Source: Gammaproteobacteria bacterium 13_2_20CM_66_19 (lineage in GTDB: Bacteria; Pseudomonadota; Gammaproteobacteria; Steroidobacterales; Steroidobacteraceae). From it: a stretch of 64,000 bases of DNA. Both the position numbers and the translations under genes were made by a program. Within the stretch, counting starts at the first letter, position 1. Each line of letters begins with the position of its first letter. Of this stretch, positions 27,136 through 36,956 are shown piece after piece. The stretch is taken from positions 1 to 64,000 of the forward strand of contig MNCZ01000099.1 of assembly GCA_001914695.1 (NCBI GenBank), read 5' to 3'. The notes below the pieces were generated by a model. It made no database searches. It was given only the letters and a program-made list of their open reading frames with translations, and had not been told where the DNA came from.

Positions 27136-28072
27136 GAGCGCCGCCGTTGCCGGCCGCGGCTGGGCGCGCGGGCGCGGGGGCGCCGGCCGAGAGGTCGAGA
27201 CCCTGCAGGTATTTGCGAAAGCCGCGTCCGAGCTCGGCGTGGCCGAGCGCGTATTCGACGGTCGCCTGCAGATAGCCGAGCTTGCTGCCGCAGTCGTAGC
27301 GCTTGCCGCTGAAGCGATAGGCGTAGACCGCCTCCTCGCGCATGAGCGCCGCGATGCCGTCGGTGAGCTGGATCTCGCCGCCGGCGCCCGAGCCGATGCT
27401 CTCCAGATGCTCGAAGATCGCCGGGGTGAGCACGTAGCGGCCGACGACCGCGAGGTTCGAGGGTGCGACGGCGGGCTTGGGCTTCTCGATGATGCTGCGC
27501 ACGCGGCTGGTCACCGCGCGGTCGCCGTCCACTGCGACGATGCCGTACTTCTCGGTGTCCTGCCGCGGCACCACCTGCACGCCGAGCACGCTGGAGTGCC
27601 GGGACTCGTAGACCTGCGCCATCTGTGCGAGGCAGGCGACGTCGCTGCGAATGAGATCATCCGCCAGATGCACGAAGAAGGGCTCGGCGCCCACGGCGGG
27701 CTGCGCGCAGAGCACCGCATGACCGAGCCCGAGGGGCGCCGGCTGCCGGATATAGATGCAGGAGGCGTAGGAAGGCAGGACGCTGCGCAGCTGGTTGAGC
27801 AGATCGCTCTTGCCCTGCTGCTTGAGCGTCAGCTCCAGCTCCTGGTCGGAGTCGAAGTGATCCTCGATGGCGCGCTTGGAGGCGCCGGTGATGAACACCA
27901 GGCGCTGCGCGCCCGCGGCGAGGGCTTCCTCGACCGCATACTGGATCAGCGGCTTGTCGACCACCGGGAGCATCTCTTTAGGGCTCGCCTTGGTCGCGGG
28001 CAGAAAGCGCGTGCCGCGCCCCGCCACGGGAAAGACCGCGGTGCGGATCGCCGACTTGAAGCGGGTCCTCAT
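27041..28072 (-). CDS. galU: UTP-glucose-1-phosphate uridylyltransferase with a non-homologous C-terminal tail
   Basis: [40 protein letters not shown]; Met at 28072; the last ~30 residues are antisense to the kinase relic. Confidence 0.93.
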   Translation of the reverse strand: MRTRFKSAIRTAVFPVAGRGTRFLPATKASPKEMLPVVDKPLIQYAVEEALAAGAQRLVFITGASKRAIEDHFDSDQELELTLKQQGKSDLLNQLRSVLPSYASCIYIRQPAPLGLGHAVLCAQPAVGAEPFFVHLADDLIRSDVACLAQMAQVYESRHSSVLGVQVVPRQDTEKYGIVAVDGDRAVTSRVRSIIEKPKPAVAPSNLAVVGRYVLTPAIFEHLESIGSGAGGEIQLTDGIAALMREEAVYAYRFSGKRYDCGSKLGYLQATVEYALGHAELGRGFRKYLQGLDLSAGAPAPARPAAAGNGGALTAAKPWRARRPPDGSRGSARRALRRSPGTR

Positions 28073-28086
28073 CTTCTCTCCAGGGC

Positions 28087-29241
28087 TCACTGGGGGCCGC
28101 CGCCGCAGGTGGCCCCCGCCGGCCGCTCGGTGCGCTCGGCCCACTTGAAGACCGAGGGCCGCATGCTGTCCCAGGAGCGGCATTTCGGGCAGCGCCAGTA
28201 CCAGCCGACGCTGTGGAGCCCGCAGTCATCGCACTGGTAGCGGCCGCCGGCATCGCCGATGCGCATCAGGAGCGCGCCGAGCGAGCTCGCCTCCGCAGCC
28301 GACTCGATCCCGCCGCCGAGGTCCGCAGCCAGGCCCGCAAGTCCGGCGGCGTCCGCGGGCGGCAAGGCGGTGGCGAGAAGCCAGGCGAGCTGCCGCGGCG
28401 TGACCCGGCCGCTCTGTCGCAACCGCGCCCCGAGCTCGCTCAACATGTCGGCGCGCCCGATCTGGCGAGCGCTGCCGAGCACCGCGGGAATGATCTCGAG
28501 CGCAAGTCCCGGCGACATCTCGAGCGCGTGCAGGTAGAGGAGCAGGGCACCCGCGGCGTCACCGGCCTTCTCGGCGATACGCGCGGTGAGGATGTCAGCC
28601 CGCGGCAGCTCCGGCTGGTGCGTGCGCGCCTGCCGCAGCAGCGTCCGCGCGCGCTCGCTGTCACCCTGCACCAGCGCGTGCTCGGCGAGCTCGCAGAGGT
28701 AGTGGGCGGCGACCCGCCCCCGCTCGGCCTGCACGGCCGGCGGCAGCTCGTGGAACACCTTGAGCGCCTTGGCCCAGTCGCCCTGGGTCTCGTAGATGGC
28801 TACCAGCTGATCGAGCGCCGCGTGCCGGTACTCGCGCGAAGCCGCCAACTCCTCGAAGACACGCTCGGCCCGGTCCATGAGTCCCGCGCTCTGATAGTCG
28901 AGCGCCAGAGCGAACGCGGCCTTGTCGCGCAGGCGTGGACCGCCGTGATCGCGCAGGCGCGAATGAAGCGCGATGGCGCGATCGACCTCGCCGCGGCGCC
29001 GGAACAGGCTCCCCAGCGCGAACTGCATCTCGGCGGCATCGCCCTCCGCCTCGGCGGCCATGCGCGTGAAGATCTCAGCGGCGTGATCGAAGCGGTCGTT
29101 GATGAGGTGGTCGAGGCCCACGTAGTAGTCGCGCGGCAACCGCACGGTGCGCGCCGCGCCGTTGCGGCGGCCGAGAAACCAGGCGGCGAGCCCGACGAGG
29201 ATGAACGCCAGAGCCAGGAGCAGTGGGGGCAGCTCGAACAC
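28087..29241 (-). CDS. lapB: LPS assembly regulator LapB/YciM (TPR, C-terminal rubredoxin-like Cys site)
   Basis: N-terminal [28 protein letters not shown]-terminal [28 protein letters not shown]. Confidence 0.93.
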   Translation of the reverse strand: MFELPPLLLALAFILVGLAAWFLGRRNGAARTVRLPRDYYVGLDHLINDRFDHAAEIFTRMAAEAEGDAAEMQFALGSLFRRRGEVDRAIALHSRLRDHGGPRLRDKAAFALALDYQSAGLMDRAERVFEELAASREYRHAALDQLVAIYETQGDWAKALKVFHELPPAVQAERGRVAAHYLCELAEHALVQGDSERARTLLRQARTHQPELPRADILTARIAEKAGDAAGALLLYLHALEMSPGLALEIIPAVLGSARQIGRADMLSELGARLRQSGRVTPRQLAWLLATALPPADAAGLAGLAADLGGGIESAAEASSLGALLMRIGDAGGRYQCDDCGLHSVGWYWRCPKCRSWDSMRPSVFKWAERTERPAGATCGGGPQ

Positions 29242-29300
29242 ACCGCGACGATATCAGGTCCGCGTGGCAAGCGATAACGCCGGCCGCCGGACGGTGGACT

Positions 29301-29603
29301 CTAGTCGCGGATCGGCCGGCCGGCCCCATCGTTCACGCGCTCGCGCAGATCCTTCCCGGGCTTGAAGTGCGGCACGTGCTTGCCGGAGAGTGCCACCGCC
29401 TCGCCGGTCTTGGGGTTGCGCCCCTGACGCGGCGGCCGGAAGTGCAGCGAGAAGCTGCCGAAGCCGCGAATCTCGATGCGCTCGCCCTGCGAGAGCGCGT
29501 CGCTCATGATCTCGAGAATCTGCTTCAGCGCCAGCTCGACGTCCTTGGCCGGCAGGTGCTTCTGCTTGGCAGTGATTATCTCGATGAGCTCAGACTTGGT
29601 CAT
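29301..29603 (-). CDS. ihfB: Integration host factor subunit beta
   Basis: [31 protein letters not shown]...[23 protein letters not shown]. Confidence 0.95.
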   Translation of the reverse strand: MTKSELIEIITAKQKHLPAKDVELALKQILEIMSDALSQGERIEIRGFGSFSLHFRPPRQGRNPKTGEAVALSGKHVPHFKPGKDLRERVNDGAGRPIRD

Positions 29604-29629
29604 GCGTTGCGACATAAGGCCAGAAGCGC

Positions 29630-31306
29630 TCAGCGTTCTCCGGAACCGATCTGCTCTTTCAGGAGATCCCCGAGGCTGGTGCCCGAGGGCGTCTGCTCCG
29701 AGCGGTAGCTCTGGACAGCCTCGGCCTCCTCGTGCGCTTCCTTGGCCTTGATCGACAACGAGATGGTGCGTGATTTCTTGTCGACGCCGGTGAACTTCGC
29801 CTCCACCTCGTCGCCGACCTTGAGGACCGTGCGCGCGTCCTCGACTCGGTCGCGGCCGAGCTCGGAGGCGCGCAGCTGTCCTTCGACACCGTTGCCGAGA
29901 TCGATGACCGCGCCGCGGGCGTCGACGTCCTTCACCACACCCTTGACGATCGTGCCCTTGGGGTTGTCGGCGATGTAGCTCGAGAACGGATCCTTCGCGA
30001 GCTGCTTGACGCCGAGCGATATGCGCTCGCGCTCCGGGTCGATCGACAGCACCATGGCCTCGATCTGCTGGCCCTTCTGGTAGTTGCGCACCGCCTCCTC
30101 GCCGGGCTGATCCCAGGAGATGTCCGACAGGTGCACGAGGCCGTCGATGTTGCCGGGGAGCCCGATGAAGATGCCGAAGTCGGTGATCGACTTGATCTGG
30201 CCCGCCACCTTATCGCCGCGGTTGTAATTCTCAGCGAACTCCTTCCACGGGTTCGCCTGGCACTGCTTGAGGCCGAGCGATATGCGGCGGCGCTCCTCGT
30301 CCACGTCGAGCACCATCACCTCGACTTCCTGGCCGGTGTGCACCACTTTCGCGGGGTTGACGTTCTTGTTGGTCCAGTCCATCTCCGAGACGTGCACCAG
30401 TCCCTCGACCCCGTCCTCGATCTCGACGAAGGCGCCGTAGTCGGCGATGTTGGTGACCTTGCCGAACACGCGGGTGTTCGGCGGGTAGCGCCGCGCGATG
30501 TTCTGCCACGGATCGGCGCCGAGCTGCTTGAGTCCCAGGCTCACCCGCGAGCGCTCGCGGTCGAACTTGAGGATGCGCACCTCGACCTCGTCGCCCACCT
30601 TCACGACCTCGGAGGGGTGCTTGACGCGCTTCCAGGCCATGTCGGTGATGTGCAGCAGCCCATCGATCCCGCCGAGATCGACGAAGGCGCCGTAATCGGT
30701 GAGGTTCTTGACCGTGCCGCGCACCACCGCGCCTTCCTGCAGGTTGTCCATGAGCGCGCTGCGCTCGGCGGAGAACTCCTGCTCGACCACCGCGCGGCGC
30801 GACACCACGACGTTATTGCGCTTCTGATCGAGCTTGATGACCTTGAACTCGAGCGGCTTGCCTTCGAGATACGAGGTATCGCGCACCGGGCGCACGTCGA
30901 CGAGCGACCCTGGAAGGAAGGCGCGCACGTTCTCGATCTCGACGGTGAAGCCCCCCTTGACGCGCCCGGTGATGACACCGGTCACGATCTCGGATTTGTT
31001 GAACGCCTCCTCGAGGCGCGTCCAGGTGCGGGCGCGCTTTGCCTTCTCGCGCGACAGGCGGGTCTCGCCGGTGCCGTCCTCCACCGAATCGAGTGCGACC
31101 TCCACCTGGTCGCCGGGCTTGACCTCGACCTCGCCGCGCTCGTTCTTGAACTGCTCGAGGGGGATGACGGCCTCGGACTTGAGGCCTACGTTGACGATGA
31201 CGACGTCGGGGGTGACATCCACCACGAGCCCCGTGAGGATCATTCCCGGGCGGATGCGTTGATTGGCGAGACTGTGCTCGAAAAGCTGCGCGAAACTTTC
31301 TGTCAT
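29630..31306 (-). CDS. rpsA: 30S ribosomal protein S1
   Basis: [26 protein letters not shown]; six S1 repeats. Confidence 0.97.
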   Translation of the reverse strand: MTESFAQLFEHSLANQRIRPGMILTGLVVDVTPDVVIVNVGLKSEAVIPLEQFKNERGEVEVKPGDQVEVALDSVEDGTGETRLSREKAKRARTWTRLEEAFNKSEIVTGVITGRVKGGFTVEIENVRAFLPGSLVDVRPVRDTSYLEGKPLEFKVIKLDQKRNNVVVSRRAVVEQEFSAERSALMDNLQEGAVVRGTVKNLTDYGAFVDLGGIDGLLHITDMAWKRVKHPSEVVKVGDEVEVRILKFDRERSRVSLGLKQLGADPWQNIARRYPPNTRVFGKVTNIADYGAFVEIEDGVEGLVHVSEMDWTNKNVNPAKVVHTGQEVEVMVLDVDEERRRISLGLKQCQANPWKEFAENYNRGDKVAGQIKSITDFGIFIGLPGNIDGLVHLSDISWDQPGEEAVRNYQKGQQIEAMVLSIDPERERISLGVKQLAKDPFSSYIADNPKGTIVKGVVKDVDARGAVIDLGNGVEGQLRASELGRDRVEDARTVLKVGDEVEAKFTGVDKKSRTISLSIKAKEAHEEAEAVQSYRSEQTPSGTSLGDLLKEQIGSGER

Positions 31307-31317
31307 ACCTTCACTTT

Positions 31318-31334
31318 GCACGCCACCGGCGTGC
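31318..31334 (-). promoter_or_regulatory. GCACGCC-loop-GGCGTGC hairpin in the rpsA 5' leader
   Basis: Perfect 7-bp inverted repeat, 3-nt loop, 11 nt upstream of the rpsA ATG. Confidence 0.55.
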
Positions 31335-31442
31335 CTGCACTGGAGCACTCGTCCTGAGGCCCAGGAAAGAAACACCGGGCACCCGCAATCCGGCGAGCGC
31401 CGACTTCGAATCACCTTCCGTGCGTACGCGAACGAGAGGCTG

Positions 31443-32132
31443 TCACGGCCACAGGCACCGGGCGGTCATGAGTTCCAGCACCCGCCCGACGATCGCCTCG
31501 ATCTTGATGCCGGTCGAGTCGATCACGCAGGCGTCGGACGCCGGCCTCAACGGGGCGACCGGGCGGGTCTGATCCCTGAGGTCCCGCTCGGCTATCTCGC
31601 GCGAAAGGGCGGGAAGGCTAACATCCGATCCCTTGTCTTTCAACTGCTTATGCCGGCGCAGGGCCCTTTCTTCGGGGGTGGCGGTCAGGAAGATCTTCAG
31701 GTCGGCCCCGGGGAAGACCACGGTGCCCATATCGCGCCCGTCCGCGACCAGCCCCGGGGATCTGGCAAAGGCCCGCTGGCGCCCGAGGAGGGCCGCGCGG
31801 ACCGCCGGCCATGCCGCAACCCGTGAGGCCCCCTGCCCGGCGCCTTCCGAGCGAATCGCCTCGGTGACGTCGCGCCCGTCGAGCCACACGCGCTCGCTCC
31901 CGTCGGGGGCGGAGCCGAAACGGGCGTCCATGGACGCGGCGATCTCGCCATGACCGCGCTCGTCGACGCTCTCGAGACCCGCGGTGGCGCCGGCCAGCGC
32001 CACCAGGCGGTACAGCGCGCCGCTGTCGAGCAGGTGCCAGCCGGTGCGGCGCGCGACGGCGCGGCTGATGGTGCCCTTGCCCGAGCCACTCGGGCCGTCG
32101 ATGGTCACGATAGGGGATCGCGTGCGGGACAT
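31443..32132 (-). CDS. cmk: Cytidylate kinase
   Basis: [58 protein letters not shown]. Confidence 0.96.
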   Translation of the reverse strand: MSRTRSPIVTIDGPSGSGKGTISRAVARRTGWHLLDSGALYRLVALAGATAGLESVDERGHGEIAASMDARFGSAPDGSERVWLDGRDVTEAIRSEGAGQGASRVAAWPAVRAALLGRQRAFARSPGLVADGRDMGTVVFPGADLKIFLTATPEERALRRHKQLKDKGSDVSLPALSREIAERDLRDQTRPVAPLRPASDACVIDSTGIKIEAIVGRVLELMTARCLWP

Positions 32133-32148
32133 CCTCAGGCAGCGTCCG

Positions 32149-33474
32149 TCAGAGCGCCTCGATCCGCAAGCCCGCGGCGCGCGCCGTGTCCACGAACCCC
32201 GGGAAAGAGGTCGCCACGTTCGCCACCTCGAGGATCTCGATCGGCGCGCGCGCTTTGAGCGAGGCGACCGCGAACGCCATCGCGATGCGGTGATCGCCTG
32301 AGCTGTCGATGGTGCCGCCGCCGAGCTCTCCGGCGCCGCGGATCCACAGGCCGTCGGGGAGCAGCTGGTGCTCGACCCCGAGACGCTCGAGCCCCGCCGC
32401 CATGGCAGCCAGCCGATCGCTCTCCTTGACGCGCAGCTCGAGCGCGCCGCGCACCAGCGTCTCGCCGCTCGCGCACGCGGCGGCGATGAAGAACACCGGA
32501 AACTCGTCGATCGAGTTGGGAATCAGCGTCTCGGGCACGGTGATGCCGTGGAGCGCGCTGCGGCGCACCTCGATATCCGCGACCGGCTCGGCGTCGCTGT
32601 CCCCGGCTGCGGTGCGCGGCTGCAGGCGGATGTCGGCTCCCATGCGGCGCAGCAGCTCGATGAGACCGGTGCGCGTCGGGTTCACGCCGACGTTGGTGAG
32701 GGTGAGGGCGGGATCGGCCGCCAGGCAGCCGGCGACCAGAAAGAACGCCGCCGAGGAGAAATCCGCGGGCACCGCGATGCGCGTGCCGGTGAGCGGCTGC
32801 CCCCCCTCCATCGCAATCCTTCGCCCGTCGCGCTGCAGCCGTACGCCGAAGGCGCCGAGCATGCGCTCGGTGTGATCGCGCGCGGGCGCGGGCTCCGTGA
32901 GCTCGGTGCGTCCGGTGGCGGCGAGCCCCGCGAGCAGCACCGCGGACTTCACCTGCGCGCTCGCCACCGGGAGGCTGTAATGAATGGCGCGCAGATGCGG
33001 CGTGCCGCGGATCTCGACCGGCGGGCGGCCCTCGCGCGTGTGGATGCGCGCGCCCATCATCTGCAGCGGCACGGCGACCCGCTCCATCGGCCGGCGCATC
33101 AGCGACTCGTCGCCGATGAGCGTCGAGTCGAATCTCTGCGGCGCCAGCACTCCCATCATCAGGCGCATCGCCGTGCCGGCGTTGCCCATGTCGAGCGGCG
33201 CCGGCGACGGCGCGAGGCCGTGTGCGCCCACGCCGTGCACCACGACCTCGGTTTCCGCGGGCCGCTCGATCGCAACCCCGAGCTGCTCGAGCGCCCGCGC
33301 GGTGGACAGGCAGTCCTCGCCCGCGAGAAACCCGCTGATGTGCGTGTCCCCGTCGGCGAGTGCGCCGAGCATGAGGGCGCGGTGCGAGATCGACTTGTCG
33401 CCGGGCACGGTGAGCGAGCCCTTGATGCTCCCGCCGGCGCGCACTCGATAGCGGTCGGCGCCCGGTGGGCTCAT
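32149..33474 (-). CDS. aroA: 3-phosphoshikimate 1-carboxyvinyltransferase
   Basis: SLTVPGDKSISHRALMLGALADG; LDMGNAGTAMRLMMG; VKESDRLAAMAAGLERLG; Met at 33474. Confidence 0.96.
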   Translation of the reverse strand: MSPPGADRYRVRAGGSIKGSLTVPGDKSISHRALMLGALADGDTHISGFLAGEDCLSTARALEQLGVAIERPAETEVVVHGVGAHGLAPSPAPLDMGNAGTAMRLMMGVLAPQRFDSTLIGDESLMRRPMERVAVPLQMMGARIHTREGRPPVEIRGTPHLRAIHYSLPVASAQVKSAVLLAGLAATGRTELTEPAPARDHTERMLGAFGVRLQRDGRRIAMEGGQPLTGTRIAVPADFSSAAFFLVAGCLAADPALTLTNVGVNPTRTGLIELLRRMGADIRLQPRTAAGDSDAEPVADIEVRRSALHGITVPETLIPNSIDEFPVFFIAAACASGETLVRGALELRVKESDRLAAMAAGLERLGVEHQLLPDGLWIRGAGELGGGTIDSSGDHRIAMAFAVASLKARAPIEILEVANVATSFPGFVDTARAAGLRIEAL

Positions 33475-34667
33475 TGCACCGCCCGCGGATAGGAGCCGAG
33501 CACCCGGAAGAGCGAGGCGCGCTTCCTGAGCGCCGCCAGCGCCTTGGACACCCGCGGCTCGTCGGCATGCCCCTCGAGGTCCATGAAGAACACGTAGTCC
33601 CACTTGCGCCGCCTGGAGGGCCGCGACTCGATGCGGGTGAGCGACACCCGGTGGCGCGCGAGCGGCTCGAGCAGCCGGTAGAGCGCCCCGGGCGCGTCGG
33701 TGTGCCCCACCGAGACGAGGAGCGTCGTGCGATCCTCGCCGCTCGGGGCGAAGAGCCTGCGCCCGAGCACGAGGAAGCGCGTCGTGTTGTCGGCGCGGTC
33801 CTCGATCTCCGCGACCAGGATCTTCAGGCCATAGATCTCGGCCGCGGTCTCGCCCGCGATCGCGGCGCTCCCCTTCTCGTCGCGGGCGCGCCGCGCCCCC
33901 TCGGCGTTGCTGGATACCGGCACCTGCTCGACGCCCGGCAGGTGCTCGTCCAGCCACTGCCGGCACTGGCCGAGAGACTGGGGGTGCGAGCAGACGCGCT
34001 CGATGCGCGCGATCTCGCTCATGGCGCCCATGAGGTGATGACGCACGCGCAACTCCACCTCGCCGCAGATCTTGAGCGGGGAAGTGAGGAAGCGATCGAG
34101 CGTGTGGTTGACCGTGCCCTCGGTGGAGTTCTCGATCGGCACGACGCCGAAGTCGGCGCTCCCCGATTCCACCTCGTGAAATACCTCATCGATCGAGGCG
34201 AGAGGGAGCGCGCGTACGGAGTGGCCGAAGTGATTGAGCACCGCGGTCTGAGTGAAGGTGCCTTCGGGACCGAGGAACGCCACCTTGAGCGGCTCCTGCT
34301 GCGCAAGACACGCCGACATGATCTCACGGAACAGGCGCAGGATCTCCGCATCGCGCAACGGCCCGGTGTTGCGCGCCTGGGCCTGCCGCAGCACCTGCGC
34401 CTCGCGCTCCGGGCGATAGAAATCCACCGTCCGCGCGCCGCTCGTCTTCGAGATCCCGACCTGCTGCGCGAGGCGCGCCCGCTCGTTGATCAGCGCCTGA
34501 ATCTTCTCGTCGACCGCGTCGATGCGGCCGCGCGCCTCCCCGAGATCGAGCGGCCCTGGCGCCGGCGCCGCCCCCGGCGCGATGCGCGCCGGCCCGTCCC
34601 CCGCCGGCGCCCGAGGTGCGGACTTGCGGCGCGCCGCGCGCGGGGGCTTCGGGTTCTTTCGGGCCAT
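33471..34667 (-). CDS. pheA: Chorismate mutase/prephenate dehydratase (P-protein)
   Basis: RIDAVDEKIQALINERARLAQQVG; VAFLGPEGTFTQTAV; VPIENSTEGTVNHTLD; ESRPSRRRKWDYVFFMDLEGH. Confidence 0.96.
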   Translation of the reverse strand: MARKNPKPPRAARRKSAPRAPAGDGPARIAPGAAPAPGPLDLGEARGRIDAVDEKIQALINERARLAQQVGISKTSGARTVDFYRPEREAQVLRQAQARNTGPLRDAEILRLFREIMSACLAQQEPLKVAFLGPEGTFTQTAVLNHFGHSVRALPLASIDEVFHEVESGSADFGVVPIENSTEGTVNHTLDRFLTSPLKICGEVELRVRHHLMGAMSEIARIERVCSHPQSLGQCRQWLDEHLPGVEQVPVSSNAEGARRARDEKGSAAIAGETAAEIYGLKILVAEIEDRADNTTRFLVLGRRLFAPSGEDRTTLLVSVGHTDAPGALYRLLEPLARHRVSLTRIESRPSRRRKWDYVFFMDLEGHADEPRVSKALAALRKRASLFRVLGSYPRAVQ

Positions 34668-34694
34668 GGACAGGCGCTCCCCCTTGCCGTGCGC

Positions 34695-35864
34695 TCAGGC
34701 GATGCGCGCCGACAGCACCCCGTCGATGGCGCCGATCCTCGCGAGGAGCTCCTCGCCGACGCCGCCGTCGGCATCGATGAGCGTGTAGGCGTACTCGCCG
34801 CGCGACTTGTTCAGCAGGTCGGCGATATTGATCCCATGCGCGGCGAGACAGGTGGAGATCTGGCCTACCATGTTGGGCACGTTGCGGTTGGCGACGCTGA
34901 GTCGCGTGGTGTTCGGTACCCTCGGCAGCACCGCCTCCGGATAGTTGACGCTGTTTCTTATGTTGCCGTTCTCGAGAAAGTCGCGCAGCTGCTCGGCGAC
35001 CATGACGGCGCAGTTCTCCTCCGCCTCCCCGGTCGAGGCGCCGAGATGCGGCAGGGTCATCACCCGGGGATGCTCCTTGAGCAGACGGCTCGGGAAATCG
35101 CACACGTAGGCATGCAGCCGCCCGGCGTCCAGAGCCGCGAGCACCGCGGCGCTGTCGACGATGGCGGCGCGCGCGAAGTTGAGCAGCGTCGCGCCGGACC
35201 TCGCGAGCGCGAGCCGCGCGCCGTTCACCAGTGCCTCGGTGCTCTCATTCAGGGGCACGTGCACCGTGATCGCGTCGGAGCGCGTGAACAGGTCTTCGAG
35301 GGAGAGTGCCTGTTCGACGCTCGACGACAGCTGCCAGGCGCGCTGCACGGTGAGCTGCGGATCGTAGCCGAGCACCTTCATGCCGAGCGCCAGCGCCGAA
35401 TTCGCCACCTCGACGCCGACCGCCCCGAGCCCCACCACCCCGAGCGTGCGACCGGGGAGCTCGAAGCCGAGGAAGCTCTTCTTGCCCTTCTCGACCGCGG
35501 CCTCGATGGCCGCATCGTCCCCCTCGAGGGCACGCACGAACAGCCACGCGGGTCCGATGTTGCGCGCCGCCAGCAGCAGCCCCGCCAGCACCAGCTCCTT
35601 CACCGCGTTGGCGTTGGCGCCCGGGGTGTTGAAGACCGGAATGCCGCGCCGGCTCATCTGGTCGATGGGGATGTTGTTCACGCCCGCGCCGGCGCGGCCG
35701 ATGGCGCGCACGCCCGGCGGGATCGCGAAGTCGTGCAGGTCGGCCGAGCGCACCAGGATCGCGTCGGGGTTCGTCACCTTCGCGCCGACCTCGTAGCGCT
35801 CGCGCGGCAGCCGCGCGAGCCCCCGGCTGCTGATCTCGTTGAGCGTCAGGATACGGTAAGCCAT
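34695..35864 (-). CDS. serA: D-3-phosphoglycerate dehydrogenase
   Basis: GRAGAGVNNIPI, LGVVGLGAVGVEVANSALALGMKV, HLGASTGEAEENCA, C-terminal ACT domain. Confidence 0.95.
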   Translation of the reverse strand: MAYRILTLNEISSRGLARLPRERYEVGAKVTNPDAILVRSADLHDFAIPPGVRAIGRAGAGVNNIPIDQMSRRGIPVFNTPGANANAVKELVLAGLLLAARNIGPAWLFVRALEGDDAAIEAAVEKGKKSFLGFELPGRTLGVVGLGAVGVEVANSALALGMKVLGYDPQLTVQRAWQLSSSVEQALSLEDLFTRSDAITVHVPLNESTEALVNGARLALARSGATLLNFARAAIVDSAAVLAALDAGRLHAYVCDFPSRLLKEHPRVMTLPHLGASTGEAEENCAVMVAEQLRDFLENGNIRNSVNYPEAVLPRVPNTTRLSVANRNVPNMVGQISTCLAAHGINIADLLNKSRGEYAYTLIDADGGVGEELLARIGAIDGVLSARIA

Positions 35865-35870
35865 TTGCCT

Positions 35871-36953
35871 TCAGCCGTGGCGGCGCTCGAATTCCTTCAT
35901 GAAAGCCACCAGGGCCTGCACCCCCTCGAGCGGCATCGCGTTGTAGAGGCTCGCGCGCATGCCGCCGACGGAGCGATGGCCCTCGAGGTTGGCGAGCCCG
36001 GCGCGGCGGGCCTCGGCGACGAAGGTCTCATCGAGCGAAGGCGTGGCGAGCGTGAAGGGCACGTTCATCCACGAGCGGCACTCCCGCGCGACCGGGTTCG
36101 AGTAGAAGCCGGAGCCGTCGATCGCCTGATAGAGCAGCTCCGCCTTGGCGCGGTTGCGCGCGGCGACCGCACCGAGTCCCCCCTGCGCCCTCAGCCACCG
36201 GAACACGAGGCCCGCGCAGTACCACGCGAAGGTGGGCGGGGTGTTGAGCATCGACCCTGCCTCCGCGATGCCTTTGTAGTCCCACACCGCGGGCGTCCCG
36301 GGCCGCGACTTGCCCGTCAGCTCCTCGCGCACGATGACGACCGTGAGACCGGCCGGCCCGATGTTCTTCTGCGCCCCCGCGTAGATCAGGCCGAACTTCG
36401 ACACCTCGAGAGGACGCGAAAGGATCGTCGAGGACATGTCGGCCACCAGCGGCACGCCGGCGGTGTCGGGCACGTACGGAAACTCCACTCCACCGATCGT
36501 CTCGTTGGGCGTGTAGTGCACGTAGGCGGCGCCCGGGGTGAGGCGCAGCGTCTCGGCGGCAGGCACGGTCGTGTAGCGGGAGGCGCCCTCGTCGGCGACG
36601 ATGCTCACCTTCCCGGCGAGCCGGCGCGCCTCGCCGATCGCCTTCTTCGACCAATGGCCGGTATTCAGGTAATCGACGGCGGAGTCGGCGCGCGCGAGGT
36701 TCAGTGGCACGGCGGCGAACTGACCCGTTGCGCCACCCTGCACGAACAGCACCTTGTAGCTCTCGGGAACCGCGAGCAGCTCGCGCAGCAGCCGCTCGGC
36801 TTCGCGCGCCACCGCGAGGAAGGGCTTGCTGCGATGGCTCACCTCCATCACCGAGGCGCCCGAGCCCTGCCAGTCGGTGAGTTCCCCGCGGACCTGTTCG
36901 AGGACTTCCAGGGGCAGCGCGGCCGGCCCCGCTGCGAAGTTGAAGACGCGCAT
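35871..36953 (-). CDS. serC: Phosphoserine aminotransferase
   Basis: VFNFAAGPAALPLEVLEQVRGEL; YAGAQKNIGPAGLTVVIVRE. Confidence 0.96.
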   Translation of the reverse strand: MRVFNFAAGPAALPLEVLEQVRGELTDWQGSGASVMEVSHRSKPFLAVAREAERLLRELLAVPESYKVLFVQGGATGQFAAVPLNLARADSAVDYLNTGHWSKKAIGEARRLAGKVSIVADEGASRYTTVPAAETLRLTPGAAYVHYTPNETIGGVEFPYVPDTAGVPLVADMSSTILSRPLEVSKFGLIYAGAQKNIGPAGLTVVIVREELTGKSRPGTPAVWDYKGIAEAGSMLNTPPTFAWYCAGLVFRWLRAQGGLGAVAARNRAKAELLYQAIDGSGFYSNPVARECRSWMNVPFTLATPSLDETFVAEARRAGLANLEGHRSVGGMRASLYNAMPLEGVQALVAFMKEFERRHG

Positions 36954-36956
36954 GGC

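Noticed and set aside
31395-31440. Possible tRNA T-arm (CTTCGAATCACC)
   Set aside because: No matching acceptor, D or anticodon arms around it.
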